Shown: piece after piece, positions 14,099 to 25,720 of the stretch | Position numbering within the stretch: the first letter of the stretch is position 1 | Layout: each line of letters starts with the position of its first letter | Assembly: GCA_027382625.1 (NCBI GenBank) | Contig: JAJKFJ010022641.1 | Location: 32,927-96,926, forward strand | Direction of reading: 5' to 3' | DNA: 64,000 bases | From: Tetmemena sp. SeJ-2015 | Lineage: Eukaryota; Ciliophora; Spirotrichea; Sporadotrichida; Oxytrichidae | Made by a program: the position numbers and the translations under genes | The notes under the pieces: generated by a model | Seen by the model: the letters and a program-made list of their open reading frames with translations, nothing else | What the model was told of the DNA's origin: nothing | Database searches by the model: none

Positions 14099-14738
14099 TC
14101 AACACATAGATTACAAATATGTGAAACAAAGATAGATAATATAAATCAATAGAAATCTACACCACCTTTCTATTTCATTCTCCAAAAGACTAGTATCTTA
14201 ATCATCAAATTCCAAGTACTTATCAAGTTTACTCTATTTGCTAGGTTTTTAACCCTAGCCTTACTTACTATTTTCTGCTTCCTCTGAGAGCAGTATGTTG
14301 CAAAATCTTGCTTAATTCTCCTAATTTTGAGAAGTAAACTGCTTGAACTTTTCTTTTTTGATTTCTGAATTTTACCTTTTATTAAGAAGCTCTTCTAATT
14401 ATTGTTCTTAGTCTAAGCTTATATCGTTCGCATCCATCTGTTTGTGAATTTAAGGCTTCAAAGAATTGGCCTTATCAGTGTCATTTGGACCTATTGATTT
14501 ATCATAAATGTATTTAAACTATAAATTTGTTGGCACTTTCATTTCTAAATAGCTTGGGAGTGGATTAAGACTGCATCAAAGGGTTGGGAGGTTTAGGAGG
14601 TAGGTGATTTGAACTTCTTCTATTGAGTTTTGGAGTCTTGCTTTGCGCTGATTGATTAGTATTAGTGAATAGTGGAATATCGTCTAGCAAGAGCAACTGA
14701 TCTTCCTCTATCAGACAGTTTAAGTTATTTGCAAACAT
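14099..14738 (-). CDS. Small Gln/Glu-rich protein
   Basis: ATG 14738 opens MFANNLNCLIEEDQLLLLDD, followed by a Pro/Asn-rich part (HLPPKPPNPLMQ) and a charged C-terminus (LDQEQQLEELLNKR, KQSKLDKYLEFDDQD). The frame breaks between about 14458 and 14510, presumably at an IES. The first in-frame TGA is at 14099, but the last 20 residues look non-coding and may be germline-limited. It lies 43 bases upstream of, and co-oriented with, the next gene's ATG, so it could be a 5' block of that gene. No function is assigned. Confidence 0.5.
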
Positions 14739-15423
14739 CAAAAGTTGAGAATAAATAAAATGTTATTTGTTTTACTTTACATCTTATCAAGGTCTTTAGT
14801 GTTAATGAATTCATCTAAAAAAAGAAAAAGCTATCTTTTGTCTCAAAGTTTAAGCTATTTGTGCTATTCGCTTCTTTTCCCAGTCCTTTTTAAAACTCTT
14901 GAGATTAGGAGACTGATCTGTGGTGACTATTCTTAAAAATACCAGTTTGATTCTAGTTCTTTTAAGGAAAGTAAGTTGTTTGATTGCTGTCACTGATAAG
15001 ATACGTATATAAACAAATCAAAGCAAGTGGTAAAAATAATCAATTGAAAATTTGCTTATAAAATTAGAGTTTCAAATTAAAATCATCTCTGTTTCTTACT
15101 CGATAAACTTCCTTAGTTTTTTAATAACTGTGCATTTCCATGCAGCTAAGATAATTTGGATTACCCATTGGAGACATTTTTATCTGACGTATTGGGTTGA
15201 GCTGCTAGTTTTTGTTTTGCCTCATTTTGGGAAATTGAATTCATAAAATATAATACCAAAAAATAAAACATAATTTTCAATTTATAAAGAGAATGATTTC
15301 TCAGTGTAGGTACAACCATATTTTCCTAAAAAGAATATATAGTTTATGTAGTTAGTATTTCAGGTAAAAAGGAGAATTTAAATTTTAAGTAAATATAATT
15401 CTAACAACTAACTAGATTAAAAT
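14739..15423. other. AT-rich intergenic region
   Basis: About 680 bases between divergent genes. Two plus-strand stretches near 14745-14936 and 15052-15246 lack stops but have low-complexity hydrophobic translations with no gene-like composition. No repeat or RNA gene was recognised. Confidence 0.45.
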
Positions 15424-18400
15424 ATGAACAGTTATCACTAATCGCATCAGGGAGCTTCCGGTGTTGGAGGTGATCCCATGAGAGGGGGCTCTCCTCTCAG
15501 AACTAAAGATGTTTCACCCTATAGACACACTGCAGCAATGGTAAACTACTTCTTATTGGAATCCTTGGTGTTAATTAATGATATGATAGAGAATTAAAAG
15601 TCCAAATAGAGATGAAGAGGAAGCTTATGAAAGGAGAAGGCAGGAAGAGCTCAAGAAATAACTACCTTCAACCAATACATTTGGCCCAAGAAGTGATATT
15701 TCAAGCGATAATAGCAGCATAGGAATGCCAAATACTTTCGCAAGATCTAATGGAGCCTCAAAGTAACAAAATTGCATATATATCTAACACCTTTTAGTCC
15801 CTTGTATCAAAGCTCATTGTCAAACTAGCAACCAGAGAGAGATAGGCCAAGTGCAACAACGCATTTTACATTAGGACCTCCCTAATCTTAAAACAGCAAC
15901 ATTCCTCCTGCTCAAACTTACCCCACCCCAGCTTTTTAGGAGTCGTATGTCCCTCCAGTTCATTTGAGAGACCATATGAATTAGAAGTAAAGTGACAACT
16001 CAAGCTTAATGCGCAGACTCAATCTCGTCATGCAAGAATTAGACAGAGTCAACAGAGAGAAGGATGACATATATGCGAGACTTAAATAAGCTGCCATTGA
16101 AGCAAGTGAGTTACAGAAAATACTATCAAGCGAAGATAACGTGGACAAGGTTAATAATTACATGAGAGAAGATATAATCTATGAGAGAGACAAGAATCAC
16201 AAGATCAAATAGCAAATTAAGGAACTTGATCTCTATAGAGGAGACTTGATAGCTGAACTTAGAAAGCTGTAAATGAGATAGGCCGAGCTCTCGAAAGAGA
16301 ATCAAGAACTAGCTTTTGATCTTGATAAGAAGGCTGAGCAAATGGCAAACATTGATAAAGAAATTTACTTCACAAACGAGAAAGCTAGGTCGATGGGACA
16401 TCAAATAGAAAACCTCAAACAGGAGTTAATCTTGGAGGGCCATGATAAAGCAGAGTTAGACAGAGTAATAACCCAGCTCATGAGAGAGAGAAATGACTTA
16501 TTGAATCAACTAGAGCTACTTAATAGAAAGTATGATGAATGTGTGAGAGATATATCGCACGACAGAAATGAAATGGAAAAGCATAACAAGAAGCATGGAA
16601 AGCTAATTGCTGGAAAAGTTATGTTTCTCATGCTAGACTAGTTATATATCAATAGACATGCTCATTCTCTCAAAAAGATGCAGGAATACTGTGAATTTGA
16701 TGAGAAAACACATAACAAGTTGGGTGCATTTGCAAGAGTGCTCGAAATGGCTGGCCATTATAGACTTAAGATAGCAATGACGTAATGGTACAGTAACGCT
16801 CTTCAGCCCATGAAAGCAAAAAGGCACAATAGAAATTTAGCTTTCTAGAGAGTTAAGGACCAACTAAGATTGAAGTTCTTTGCAATATGGAAATAAGCAT
16901 ATGATAAAAAGATTAGAGAGTATCAACTGAAAGATATTGCAAACACTACTATTCTTATTTTTTGCTTTGTCTAGAATATGGAGTATCTAAGTTAGAGATA
17001 AGCACTAAGAGGTGAAAAGAGCCTTTTCTATGTGGAAGGATTAGACCTAGAGATTTAATTTGTAGAAGCAAAGAGTTAAAAAGCTGATATGGAAGCTCTA
17101 CTTTAATAAGATAAATGCTGCTTTCAATTCCTGGTAAAACCATACTACAAATATCGAGGCCTAAGTCAGATGGTAACTCCTAGCCAAGTAGTTCGCTTAA
17201 AAACAGCAACTAACTATTGTATTCAATAACTTCAAGTATTAAGTATCAGAGTCTAAGAGAAAGAGGCAAAACTTGCTTTTCCACTGCCTCAAGGCTTGGA
17301 AAGATCACCTGACTTATAAGAAGTTTATAATGGCCACAAGCATTCAGGCTATGCACTTTCGTAGGAACTTTGATTCTTGGATTGTAAAGCAGTGCTTTGA
17401 TGCCTTTAGAAGCAATAAAGAATAGGAAAAATTGGCAAGAACCTAGCAAGTCTTATTTGAGGTAGAACTACCCTAAATAGAGGGCTTGATTAATCTAAAT
17501 GAAGATATCGAGGTGTAATCAAAGTTCAAGGCCAAGTAAAGAGCCTGTGAAAGTGTAAAGAAGATGATGGCCACCTCCCTACAAGGATACTTCATTCACT
17601 GGAAGAAATCTGTTGAAGACTATAAAGAAAAGCTTAGAACTACTGTTAAGGATATGATAATCAAAGTTTACATGGAGAGAATCAGACAAGGCTTTCTCTA
17701 TTGGAAAAATCTAGACAGAAGTAATTAGATCACTAACTCGTAAATGATCATTCAAGACTATCAAGAGGAAGGAAGGTAGCTGCAAAATGAGGTTATCGAC
17801 TTAAGAAATGAAGTAAACAATAAAAGGTAGCAACTCGATTGCAGCTAATAAAAGCACGTTCATAAGTGTGTACTGTCATTCCAGAAAAGACTAAAGCAAC
17901 TTGCAGTAGGAAGATGGAGAGATAGAATCAATGGAATGAATGAGAAAGAAGATGGAGCTTCAACTATGTTGATTATAATCTTGGCTTTTCTCTATTTTAT
18001 GCTGATCTATTTAAATATTATCATTAAGAGATTAAGATTGAGATTCCTTAGATAGGCATTTGATAGATACTTAGATGGAGTAAAATCACAGAAGAAAGAC
18101 CTCTCAGACGAGGATAGATGTAAAATTTACAATAAAACAAGGGAGGAAAGACTAAAGAAGTAGGTCTATAATAGCTGGAAATTATTCATCAATAATCACG
18201 TGAGGGCTAAGAGATACTGGTTCCGCATGTTCACTAGGCTAGACTTGGGTATGAAGTCTATTGCAGTCAAAAAGTGGAGGGAATGGAATCAGAAGCAGAC
18301 TGAAAGAGAATTGATAACCAAATAGAATGATGCTGTTAAAGCCATAGATGACCTAAACCACAATATTGGCCAGTTTCATTAAGATTAAACCAGTCAGCAA

Positions 18401-20357
18401 ATGGATATTAAGTCTTTGAAGAATTAAATGACAACTCAGGCTCGAAGAGTTATTGCAAATGCCTTTGCAAGATTAATAATGCGAAATTTTCTTTTTATGA
18501 TAGATTCTATTACGTATCTGAAACAAGGGGATTCGAGAAATGGAAAGAGTTCGTTGAATTCGAGAAACGAAAGGAGAGATTAATGAAAAAGTACATAGAT
18601 CATATGCGCAAATATCAATTCTACATGGTCAAAGCTGCACTTCAAAACTGGATCTAAAATTGCAAAATTCAGGAGAAGAGAGACCTCTTAAAGAAGGAAG
18701 AGATGAAGCTGAGAGACGCCTAGTTTTAACTAGAAGTTACTCATAATAATTTCAGAGGTGATAATAGTGCACTTATTAATCAAATCGAAAATGAGAAGTA
18801 GTAGTAGAAAATGTATAACCATAGGCTGCAAAAAAGTATTCAAATGATCATTAGGAAGAGAGACGAAAATGACCATGTCTGCTAAAAAAGGTATATTCTC
18901 GCAATGTGGAGATAGTATGTTCAAAGAGAGGTAAACTTCATCAAATGCGTTGAGAAGGTACTAAGTAAATCATTATGGAACCACGCCTTTGTAAAAATTC
19001 GCCAATTTAGTAGGCATGAAAATAAGCAAACAAACATGAGTGATACTCTGAATAGATTCAGATAAAAGTTTTGGAAAAGAACTTGTGGCAACGCTTTCTC
19101 AATATGGAGGTCTGGTCAGTTTAGTCTGGTTACTTCCACTATAATAAACTGAATAATATTTTTGCCATTAAATGTACACTATGGAGGAAATAGAGAGCAC
19201 GACTAATTAAATTGTTTAAGAGCATGAAAACAAAAAAGCAGTATTCAAGGAAGTTAATTAGAACCGATCAGAGCGTATTATCAAGAAAGATATCCTAAAG
19301 AACTTATTCCAAGGCTGGAAAACTATAACTCAACTGTTGAAGTTCCATAGATTCAAAAGCGATGAATTTTCTCAAACTGCTGATATTCTTGAGTCTCAAT
19401 TTTAATAACTTTATACTTGTAATTCTAAATATTCTTTAAAAGAAGATGGCTTTGAGAAAGTGGAACCAAAGAAAGCAAGCCACAAAGATCGCAAGAATTA
19501 GGTGCAAAAGGATGAAAGAGAAAGTGCAATAGATCAAGCTCAGATTATATTTCTACGCTCTTAGAGATTAGTTCCAAGCTACTAAAGAGTTCATTAGAAG
19601 ACTTTCAAACTTTGCAAGGATTCATGATCATCATGCTCTCGAGCAAGGATTCAACTGTATTCAAACTTTTTCAAATGCAAAGAAGTATGTCCACTAGACC
19701 AAGAAAGTTCATTTTTCATTTATTCATGCATCGAAAGATATAGAGTCTATCCTCACAAATCTCGTGCGAAATAGAAAGCAGCAGTATTTAAATGATCTGA
19801 GAGTCAAGAGTTTGCTAGCAAAGCGAGAGAGGCTGATTAAGAGTTTCACTATTTTGCACAATCTTGGGAACAGGCTCAGAACCCATTTCCTTAAGTGGAA
19901 AGAGTGGTCATAGGAGCAAACTTTAGCCATCGAAATGCAGGAGGAAGGACCAGTGAGAGAGGAAGTGCTTGAGGCAAAGATTTAGCTCAAGAACTTGAAA
20001 GAATTTATGCTCAAAGAAGGCTATGATGCTAAAGATATTCAAGATGCTTAAAAGGAGGAAAGAGATAAGTAAATGAACCTTGTCTTAAGAACTGTAAGAA
20101 AAATGCAGCACTATAATGAGGAGGGCTATCTTCTGCCTAAGGTTTTGGACAGATGGAAGCAATTTGTACACCTTAGAAGACTCTTCAAATATTGGCTAGG
20201 CTTCGTAGATAAGAGAGGAGAATATGTAAAGAGTGATCTTCATTAGGCTTTCGACAGATGGAAAGGTCACTATCCTAAAGAGTAAGATACTCTAAAGAAG
20301 CTCAAAAAGGCAGAGCTGGACTCTCCATTTATATTTAAATCAGTAGGAAATTTTTGA
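15424..20357 (+). CDS. Giant Sfi1-like centrin-binding repeat protein
   Basis: About 1,570 residues, presumed centrin-binding scaffold of basal bodies or contractile filaments. ATG 15424 gives MNSYHQSHQGASGVGGD; a 49-bp GT-AG intron lies at 15541-15589 and a 62-bp IES at 15758-15819. A Pro/Ser-rich N-terminus and a coiled coil (LMRRLNLVMQELDRVNREKD onward) lead into many Trp-containing helical repeats spaced about 30-60 residues apart. Examples are LLFHCLKAWKDHL, GYFIHWKKSV, QGFLYWKNLD, LAVGRWRDRI, QVYNSWKLFI, AVKKWREWN, NLFQGWKTI, HFLKWKEW and AFDRWKGHY, the pattern of Sfi1 repeats. Further frame breaks near 16930, 18500, 19140, 19300 and 19430 indicate IESs not all resolved. The stop used is TGA 20355-20357, which may itself lie in an IES. 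The family call rests on repeat pattern only. Confidence 0.78.
15541..15589 (+). other. GT-AG intron, 49 bp
   Basis: Starts GTAAAC and ends GATAG. Splicing joins AAM to RIKSPNRDEEE in phase 0. Confidence 0.65.
15758..15819 (+). other. 62-bp IES (pointer TCAAA)
   Basis: TCAAA at 15758-15762 and 15820-15824. Joins NGAS to NQQPERDRPS in frame. A longer TCAAAG repeat (15758/15807) gives the wrong frame. Confidence 0.78.
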
Positions 20358-20564
20358 TGCAAGTGGTTGCCCACTGAGTCGTAAATATCCCTACAAACTA
20401 TAAAACCATAGATAACTTACATAGGATAATAACTGATTTTCTAATTCAGTACGATAAGTGCTGTTTTAAGAAATTGATTATTAATTATATTCCTAAAATT
20501 TTACTTTACTTTACTTTATATTTAAATCTCTCGTCATTTGAAGAACCAAGAGATTCTAGACTCG

Positions 20565-21186
20565 ATGGCTGAGAATATAGATGATAAAGAGAATACTTTG
20601 GCGAACATGAATATCTAGAGAGAGGCTCTACTTGAAAACTTGGTTAAGGGATAGAGACTAGCACTCGTACTTTGGATGAATTACAGAAAAAGAGAAATGC
20701 ATCAAGCTTTGATTAAGTGGTTGAAAAATGCTAAAGATAAACTCTAATAAGTAATCTGTAATATAGTTAGTAGATATTAGTAAATCAAAAGTGATAGAGT
20801 TTAGGTTTATCAAGAACATGAAGTCTCTTGAGCATTTGAGATCAAACATGGAGCGAATAGAGAGAATGAAAAATAAGATCGCTCAATTAGAGCTTGACAA
20901 TGAAAATATGGCTAACGAGAATGAGGAGCTGAGACAATTCTCCATTGATGGATATGAGTTATCGAAGAGTGTACAAGCACTTACGAATGAGAGAGAAAAG
21001 TTGAGCGTTGATTTGGCAGACAAGTCATAAACTATAAGAAAGCTTCTTGTGGAAAACGAAAAGCTCAACGGAAACTTGAGATCAGCATAGAAAGAGGCAC
21101 AGAGCTTGATTCAATCAACTATGGCTGGTAGTACAGCATTTAAAACTGGCTAGAAAGGAAGACTTACAGCAAGTAACTTCTATTGA
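20565..21186 (+). CDS. Coiled-coil protein, possibly the C-terminal block of the Sfi1-like gene
   Basis: ATG 20565 gives MAENIDDKENTLANMNIQRE, then a Trp-containing helix (LALVLWMNYRKREMHQALIKW) that resembles one more Sfi1 repeat. After a frame break near 20745-20790 (IES) comes a coiled coil (MERIERMKNKIAQLELDNEN, ANENEELRQF, ALTNEREKLSVDL). The end is RLTASNFY and TGA 21184-21186. The frame is open upstream of the ATG, and a 14-bp direct repeat (20328 and 20515) lies between this block and the preceding gene. It may therefore be a downstream block of the Sfi1-like gene rather than a separate one. Confidence 0.62.
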
Positions 21187-21890
21187 AAATGTAGATGATT
21201 ATATACTCAAACTTATACTGAAATTATTATGTGAACTAGACTAAACTTATTTTATTTGCGCTAATTAGCAAACAGAATTATTTTATTTTCCAAAATTGTT
21301 GCAAAAGATTGGTAAATATGTTCTATTCTAATTCAATGCTCTCGAAAATATATTTTATCTTATCCATCCTCAGATCCTAAAGTCTGAAAATATTCATAAA
21401 CTTATTTTATTTTCTAATTTTGCTTTTATAATAAATTTTGTATTAAATTGAATTATACATAGGATTAGTTGAGTATTTCTGGTCTCGAACCAACATGTTT
21501 TATTGGATTGCTGATGAGTGTTATTTTCCAAAATAAGACAAGTTATTATTATTGTTCAATGTATGGTCTTTGGTTTCATTATAGGCTTCAGTTTTCTATA
21601 GGTTGGCCAATTTCTCTCTCACAGCTTACAAGCTTTTGAAATCCAACCCATCCTCGTGGCTCATATTGCTCGAAAAAGTTTACCCTTATCCATGAGTGAA
21701 ATTAAGATTGTTGCTCTGCTCATTCTGGTCCAGGCTTTAAGTAATGTGATTCCCACTAAAGTTCTAATTTGCATCTTTAAACAGCAAAACTCGAAGTGCC
21801 TATACCTCTGAGCGCAGACTCATGATAAATATAAGGAAGTAAAGCAATTATAATTTGATCATTTAATCCTTCTGCGCCATCAGTCAGATC
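21187..21890. other. Intergenic region without recognised gene
   Basis: About 700 bases. The segment 21480-21830 is less AT-rich than its surroundings and could hold a non-coding RNA, but no known RNA structure was identified. No coding frame is supported. Confidence 0.35.
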
Positions 21891-22140
21891 TTAGCCACTA
21901 ATTGAGTAAGTACCGGTCGCTATTTTTTCCTCCCTTTTCCGCGCTTGATCAGCATTGGATGATGGGTTTTTGCGGTGACCTCTGGGAAAGCCGGTGGATT
22001 TCAGGTCGACATCAGTGGAGCTAGATTGGCAAGACCACGTTGAGATCCTACTCCTCTCTATAAAGGGAGGTAGAGCGTCATCACTAACTAACTGACGGTG
22101 GGCTTTCACGGTGACGTGGCACAACTGATCAAGGAATTAC
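21891..22140. other. GC-rich island of unknown nature
   Basis: About 250 bases with clearly higher GC than the surrounding DNA. It contains local inverted repeats (GACCT...AGGTC near 21980-22010; CCTC...GAGG near 22055-22075) and two GGTGAC copies (near 21978 and 22112). A short minus-strand frame here is not protein-like. Possibilities are a structured RNA gene, an inserted foreign fragment or an assembly chimera. It was compared by eye with SRP RNA, RNase P RNA, U-snRNAs, 5S and telomerase RNA without a convincing match. Confidence 0.35.
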
Positions 22141-22670
22141 GCCTGTGAATTACTTTAAATCGATTAAGTATTATATGCCCGTTAGGGATGCTTAATTCCT
22201 AATAAATTAATTAAATTAAATTTTTTAATCCTTCTGATCGATATTTTCGGTAAATTATGTGCCTTTTTATGGTGATAAATAAGTCGCATTTCTGTCTGAA
22301 TTTCTCTTCTATGCTGAGTGATAGATTTTATTCCCAAGTAGCAGTTCTTCTTCAGTTTATCCACAGAAATCCTTGGCCTAGTTATTTTATTGTCTTATCT
22401 TTAGAAAGTGAGATTCAAGATAGTTCTTGCATCCCTCAAATCTCATAGAGAACTCTTCATGTATCTAAAATATGATGTTTATTTTATAATCGTTCCACAC
22501 TTTCTGTTTCCTTGTATCTTGTTGATTTTCTGGTAAATTTTATAGAAATTTTTAGTCTCATTTATAATTAGTGAATTTTTTGGGTAAATAATAATGAAAT
22601 ACATTTTCTTTGAGAACTAATTATTATTTGGCACCCTTCTAATGACAAACGAAGATGGGAAGGGAATGCC
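22141..22670. other. AT-rich intergenic region
   Basis: About 530 bases, AT-rich; no supported frame or recognised repeat. Confidence 0.45.
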
Positions 22671-25348
22671 TCACATTATTTTTCTAAAATCTTTTTCGCC
22701 TAGCACCTGCTTCAAGTGCTGGAGCGATCTTATTTCATCCTTATTCTCAACTGATTGCTGGAGTGCCTCGATGAGGATCTTTGTGTTCCTCCTTTTGTAG
22801 ACCACTTCGAGTAGTTTCTCTACATCGAAAAGCTGCTGCATCGAGAGCTTCTTCATGCCTTGAATGATCTAGCTCTTCGACTAGTTGCTCACCGCCATGT
22901 ACACTGATTGGAGGATGCCTCTGGTCCTGGAGCTTCTGCCTCGCATCTGTTAGTACTGACTCTCGGAGTTGATGTTGCAAGATATTATCACCTTTGCGTC
23001 TTGTCTGAATCTCGTGTTGTACCCGCAGCATTCTTCCGGGCTCAGCATCAATACTCCCGAGTGCCATTGCTGAATCTCATCTAAGTTTTCAATAGTAACT
23101 CCCCTCTTGAAGTTGATCACTCCCATCTACCGAATTATTTTTTCATACTTCTCTTGACTGTCCTTCTCGCAAAAGATAATGAGTGGAGTGTGCTTAGCAT
23201 GCTTCTCTATCTGCTTGATGGTGTTGTCAACTCGCTCTGATTACTTTTTGTAGATTTCGATGTCTCCGCCAAGGTCTTGCTGAATTCCTGATACAAATTC
23301 TACTTCACTCTGGAAGGAGAGAATTTTAGTTTATCCAAGAGTTTTCTATATGATTCTCTGAATTCCAGGATCGCAAGTAGCGCTGAATAGATAGCATTGA
23401 GTGAGAGTCAAGTCCCATATTCCAAACACTTTTCCTTAAATGACTTTGAATGGGTGTGTAGTGATTATCTAGTCATACTCATCAACTATTACTATTTCAT
23501 GAGTGTTCTTCTATCCATAAAAGTTTTCTATGGATTCAATGCTCAAATTGATTCCTAGTGGAAGTAGCTATCTCTAAGCCTAGGTTTTTAATATATCGTT
23601 GAGAAAACCAAGATGAGGACTTTCTTCCCTCGCTGCTTCCAGTACTCAGCTATCATGCTGATGATCCAGGTTTTACCAGATGCAGTAGGAAGATGACACT
23701 GGATAGTACTGCTCGAGCAGCTAAGCACGATAGCTGCAATAGTTGCTTGGTATTAGTTGTGTTTGTATTCATCACAAACATTTTCAACTTTCTCCGATAT
23801 TTGCATCAATTCTTCCAAATCTACTTCCCTTCGCTTTTCAAAGTCCTTGATCTCATCTTGGAATATTATTTTGTTTTCCTCCCTATTCTAGCACTCTTCC
23901 AACTTTTTTGAAGAGCACTATGAAGTTCGCTTGGTGATCTCTCTCATCCAGTTTTGTTCATCTAGCTCGATAACAGTGGCAATATCTTGTTTTGAGAAAT
24001 CTTTAATTGATTGAAGGATGAGCAGACATCGCTCGAGTGGGAGCTTTATTCTTTCCCTCTTGTTGATGAGAGAGAACAGTATGTCTCTGCATCTTAGCAG
24101 CTCTAGTAGCTCATCGAAGATAACGTATGGGTCAGAGAGCACTTACACTTTGGATATGAACTCAATGAGAACCTCCTTAGATTTCTGAGAGCAATTCATA
24201 AGTTTCTTGACGAATCCAGGCCAGAAAAAATTCCTAGGGTTCTTTGAAATCATCTCAGACTCAATATCATTAAAGCCAAGCTCTTTAATATATTGCTATA
24301 TTGATGCAGAGTGCTGTTCAAGTTGCATGTCATCTCTAAGCATTAGAGGTTAATACTCAACGAGGAGGCCGATAAAGTGTGGGTTGTAAGGAATATCATC
24401 ATTATCCTGCAGGTACCTGTTAAGGGTGAGTATCATTTATCTAAAAATCTCTGATTAACCATCGCCTATCTTTTCAGAAATATTCGTCGAGTTCAGAAAT
24501 GGATAGAGGGTGTAGTATAATGTTTATCCTTCATGTGGGAGAGTGGTCAGGGTCTTCGACATCCTGAAGTGAATGTTAAGTACTTAGTTAAAGTTCAGCT
24601 TCCTCAGTTCGAAACTCAATGAGTCTAACTCCCTATTCCTGAAAAGCTTATCAAGCTTCTCTTACTCAAGACTGATTTGGTACTCTTGGCAGTTAAGCAT
24701 GAGTTGAGGGTTCTCGATAAATTTTTCAATTAATTGTTTTTGAACTTGAAGTTTCAGATCCATCTCTAGGTCGTTGTAGTTTTCCAATATAAATTTGGAG
24801 ACTTTAATCTATTGGAGCTACATTTCAGGGTTATGAAGAGAAGATGGTTCGAGAGTTGCCTTATCTTTCTTATCAAAAGAGCCATCCTCTTTCTATTACT
24901 CTCGATAGAAATTGGAGAGATAATTGATAAGTTCATCATCGTTCTCTTACATCAAGCTGAAGGAGTGACCTATTCTATTAAGCTTTTATCTTTTCACTCT
25001 TATGAACTCCCTAATCTCATCGAGCTCGTATTGTGAGAGAGGAGGCTTTTTGAGAGATATGTGATTTTATATTTCCTTCATGGTGAGCTTGAATCCCTTT
25101 GTGATTTTGTGGAGGACAGACTTTGCTTCATCATCCATCGCCAATCCATAGACCTCTTTCATCTCTAAAATAATTCATAAATTTAAGAGATACTTACTTC
25201 GCTTTCCAAGTATATGAGTTTTAGATTGCTTGGAAGCAAGTTGCTTGCTAGTTTTAGTAGTCACTGTTTTGTCTTCATCCTCGCTACTGGACCCATCTTC
25301 ATATCGAGAGTCATCGCTGTCAAATATATGATTCCCCTGCTCCTTCAT
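22671..25348 (-). CDS. SF2 helicase-like ATPase
   Basis: ATG 25348 opens an acidic N-terminus (MKEQGNHIFDSDDSRYEDG). A 33-bp GT-AG intron (25165-25197) is followed by a long helical region and then helicase motifs: YQATIAAIVL (Q-motif-like), CHLPTASGKTWIISM (Walker A), IVIVDEYDQI (Walker B, DEYD), LFSATCDPGIQRII (motif III), PLIIFCEK (motif IV) and QYQQMRGRSSRTRG (motif VI). This order defines a superfamily 2 ATPase of RNA/DNA helicase or SecA-like type; the subfamily is not resolved. After intron removal the length is 2 over a multiple of three. The break lies near 23610-23620, between KKVLILVF and NDILKTQAQ, and could be a sequencing error, a frameshift or a tiny IES. No other IES is needed. 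Confidence 0.78.
25165..25197 (-). other. GT-AG intron, 33 bp
   Basis: GTAAGT at the 5' end and TTTTAG at the 3' end. Splicing restores KRKMKEVYGLAMDDEAK; unspliced, the frame meets TGA. Confidence 0.82.
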
Positions 25349-25720
25349 TATTTAATATATGATATTATTAAATATATACTTAGGGATCAATCTAATATCA
25401 TCATCAATGTCACTGTGATTAAATAATCACAGACCCAACTTATCAATTTTCTTAGATCAGAAATCAACACAAAAAAGGGATCCCAGATCAGAAAATATCA
25501 CAAAAAATCACAAATAATCACAAAAAATCACAATATTTGATAAAATAATCACAAAGTCCTAATAAAAAATCACAAACTAAAACTTTTTCAATTTCACTCT
25601 AATATAAGTAAGTCCATCAACCTCATATGGGAATATAGTAAATCAAAGCTATTTACTATATGAATCCAACTGAGTTAAATTAATAATCTCATATCAACAA
25701 TAAACTTCAGCTTTGAGAAT
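25349..25720. repeat. Intergenic region with an ATCACAAA-type short repeat cluster
   Basis: About 370 bases upstream of the two-intron gene. Between about 25494 and 25575 the octamer-like unit ATCACAAA recurs at least six times at irregular AT-rich spacing. A similar cluster precedes the degenerate gene copy (37107-37195), so it belongs to the duplicated unit. Confidence 0.65.

Noticed and set aside
19130..19170. ATAATA direct repeat as pointer of an IES in the Sfi1-like gene
   Set aside because: Deleting 12 bp between the copies leaves the downstream Trp-repeat frame closed; a 14-bp deletion with TA or another boundary fits better but is ambiguous, so no coordinates were claimed.
21478..21500. 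T-arm-like GGTTCGAGACC on the minus strand suggesting a tRNA
   Set aside because: No matching 7-bp acceptor stem, D-arm or anticodon arm could be drawn within 75 bases.
25494..25575. Regularly recurring ATCACAAA units resembling a CRISPR array
   Set aside because: Units are 8 bp at irregular AT-rich spacing in a eukaryotic genome, with no spacers of constant length and no cas genes.
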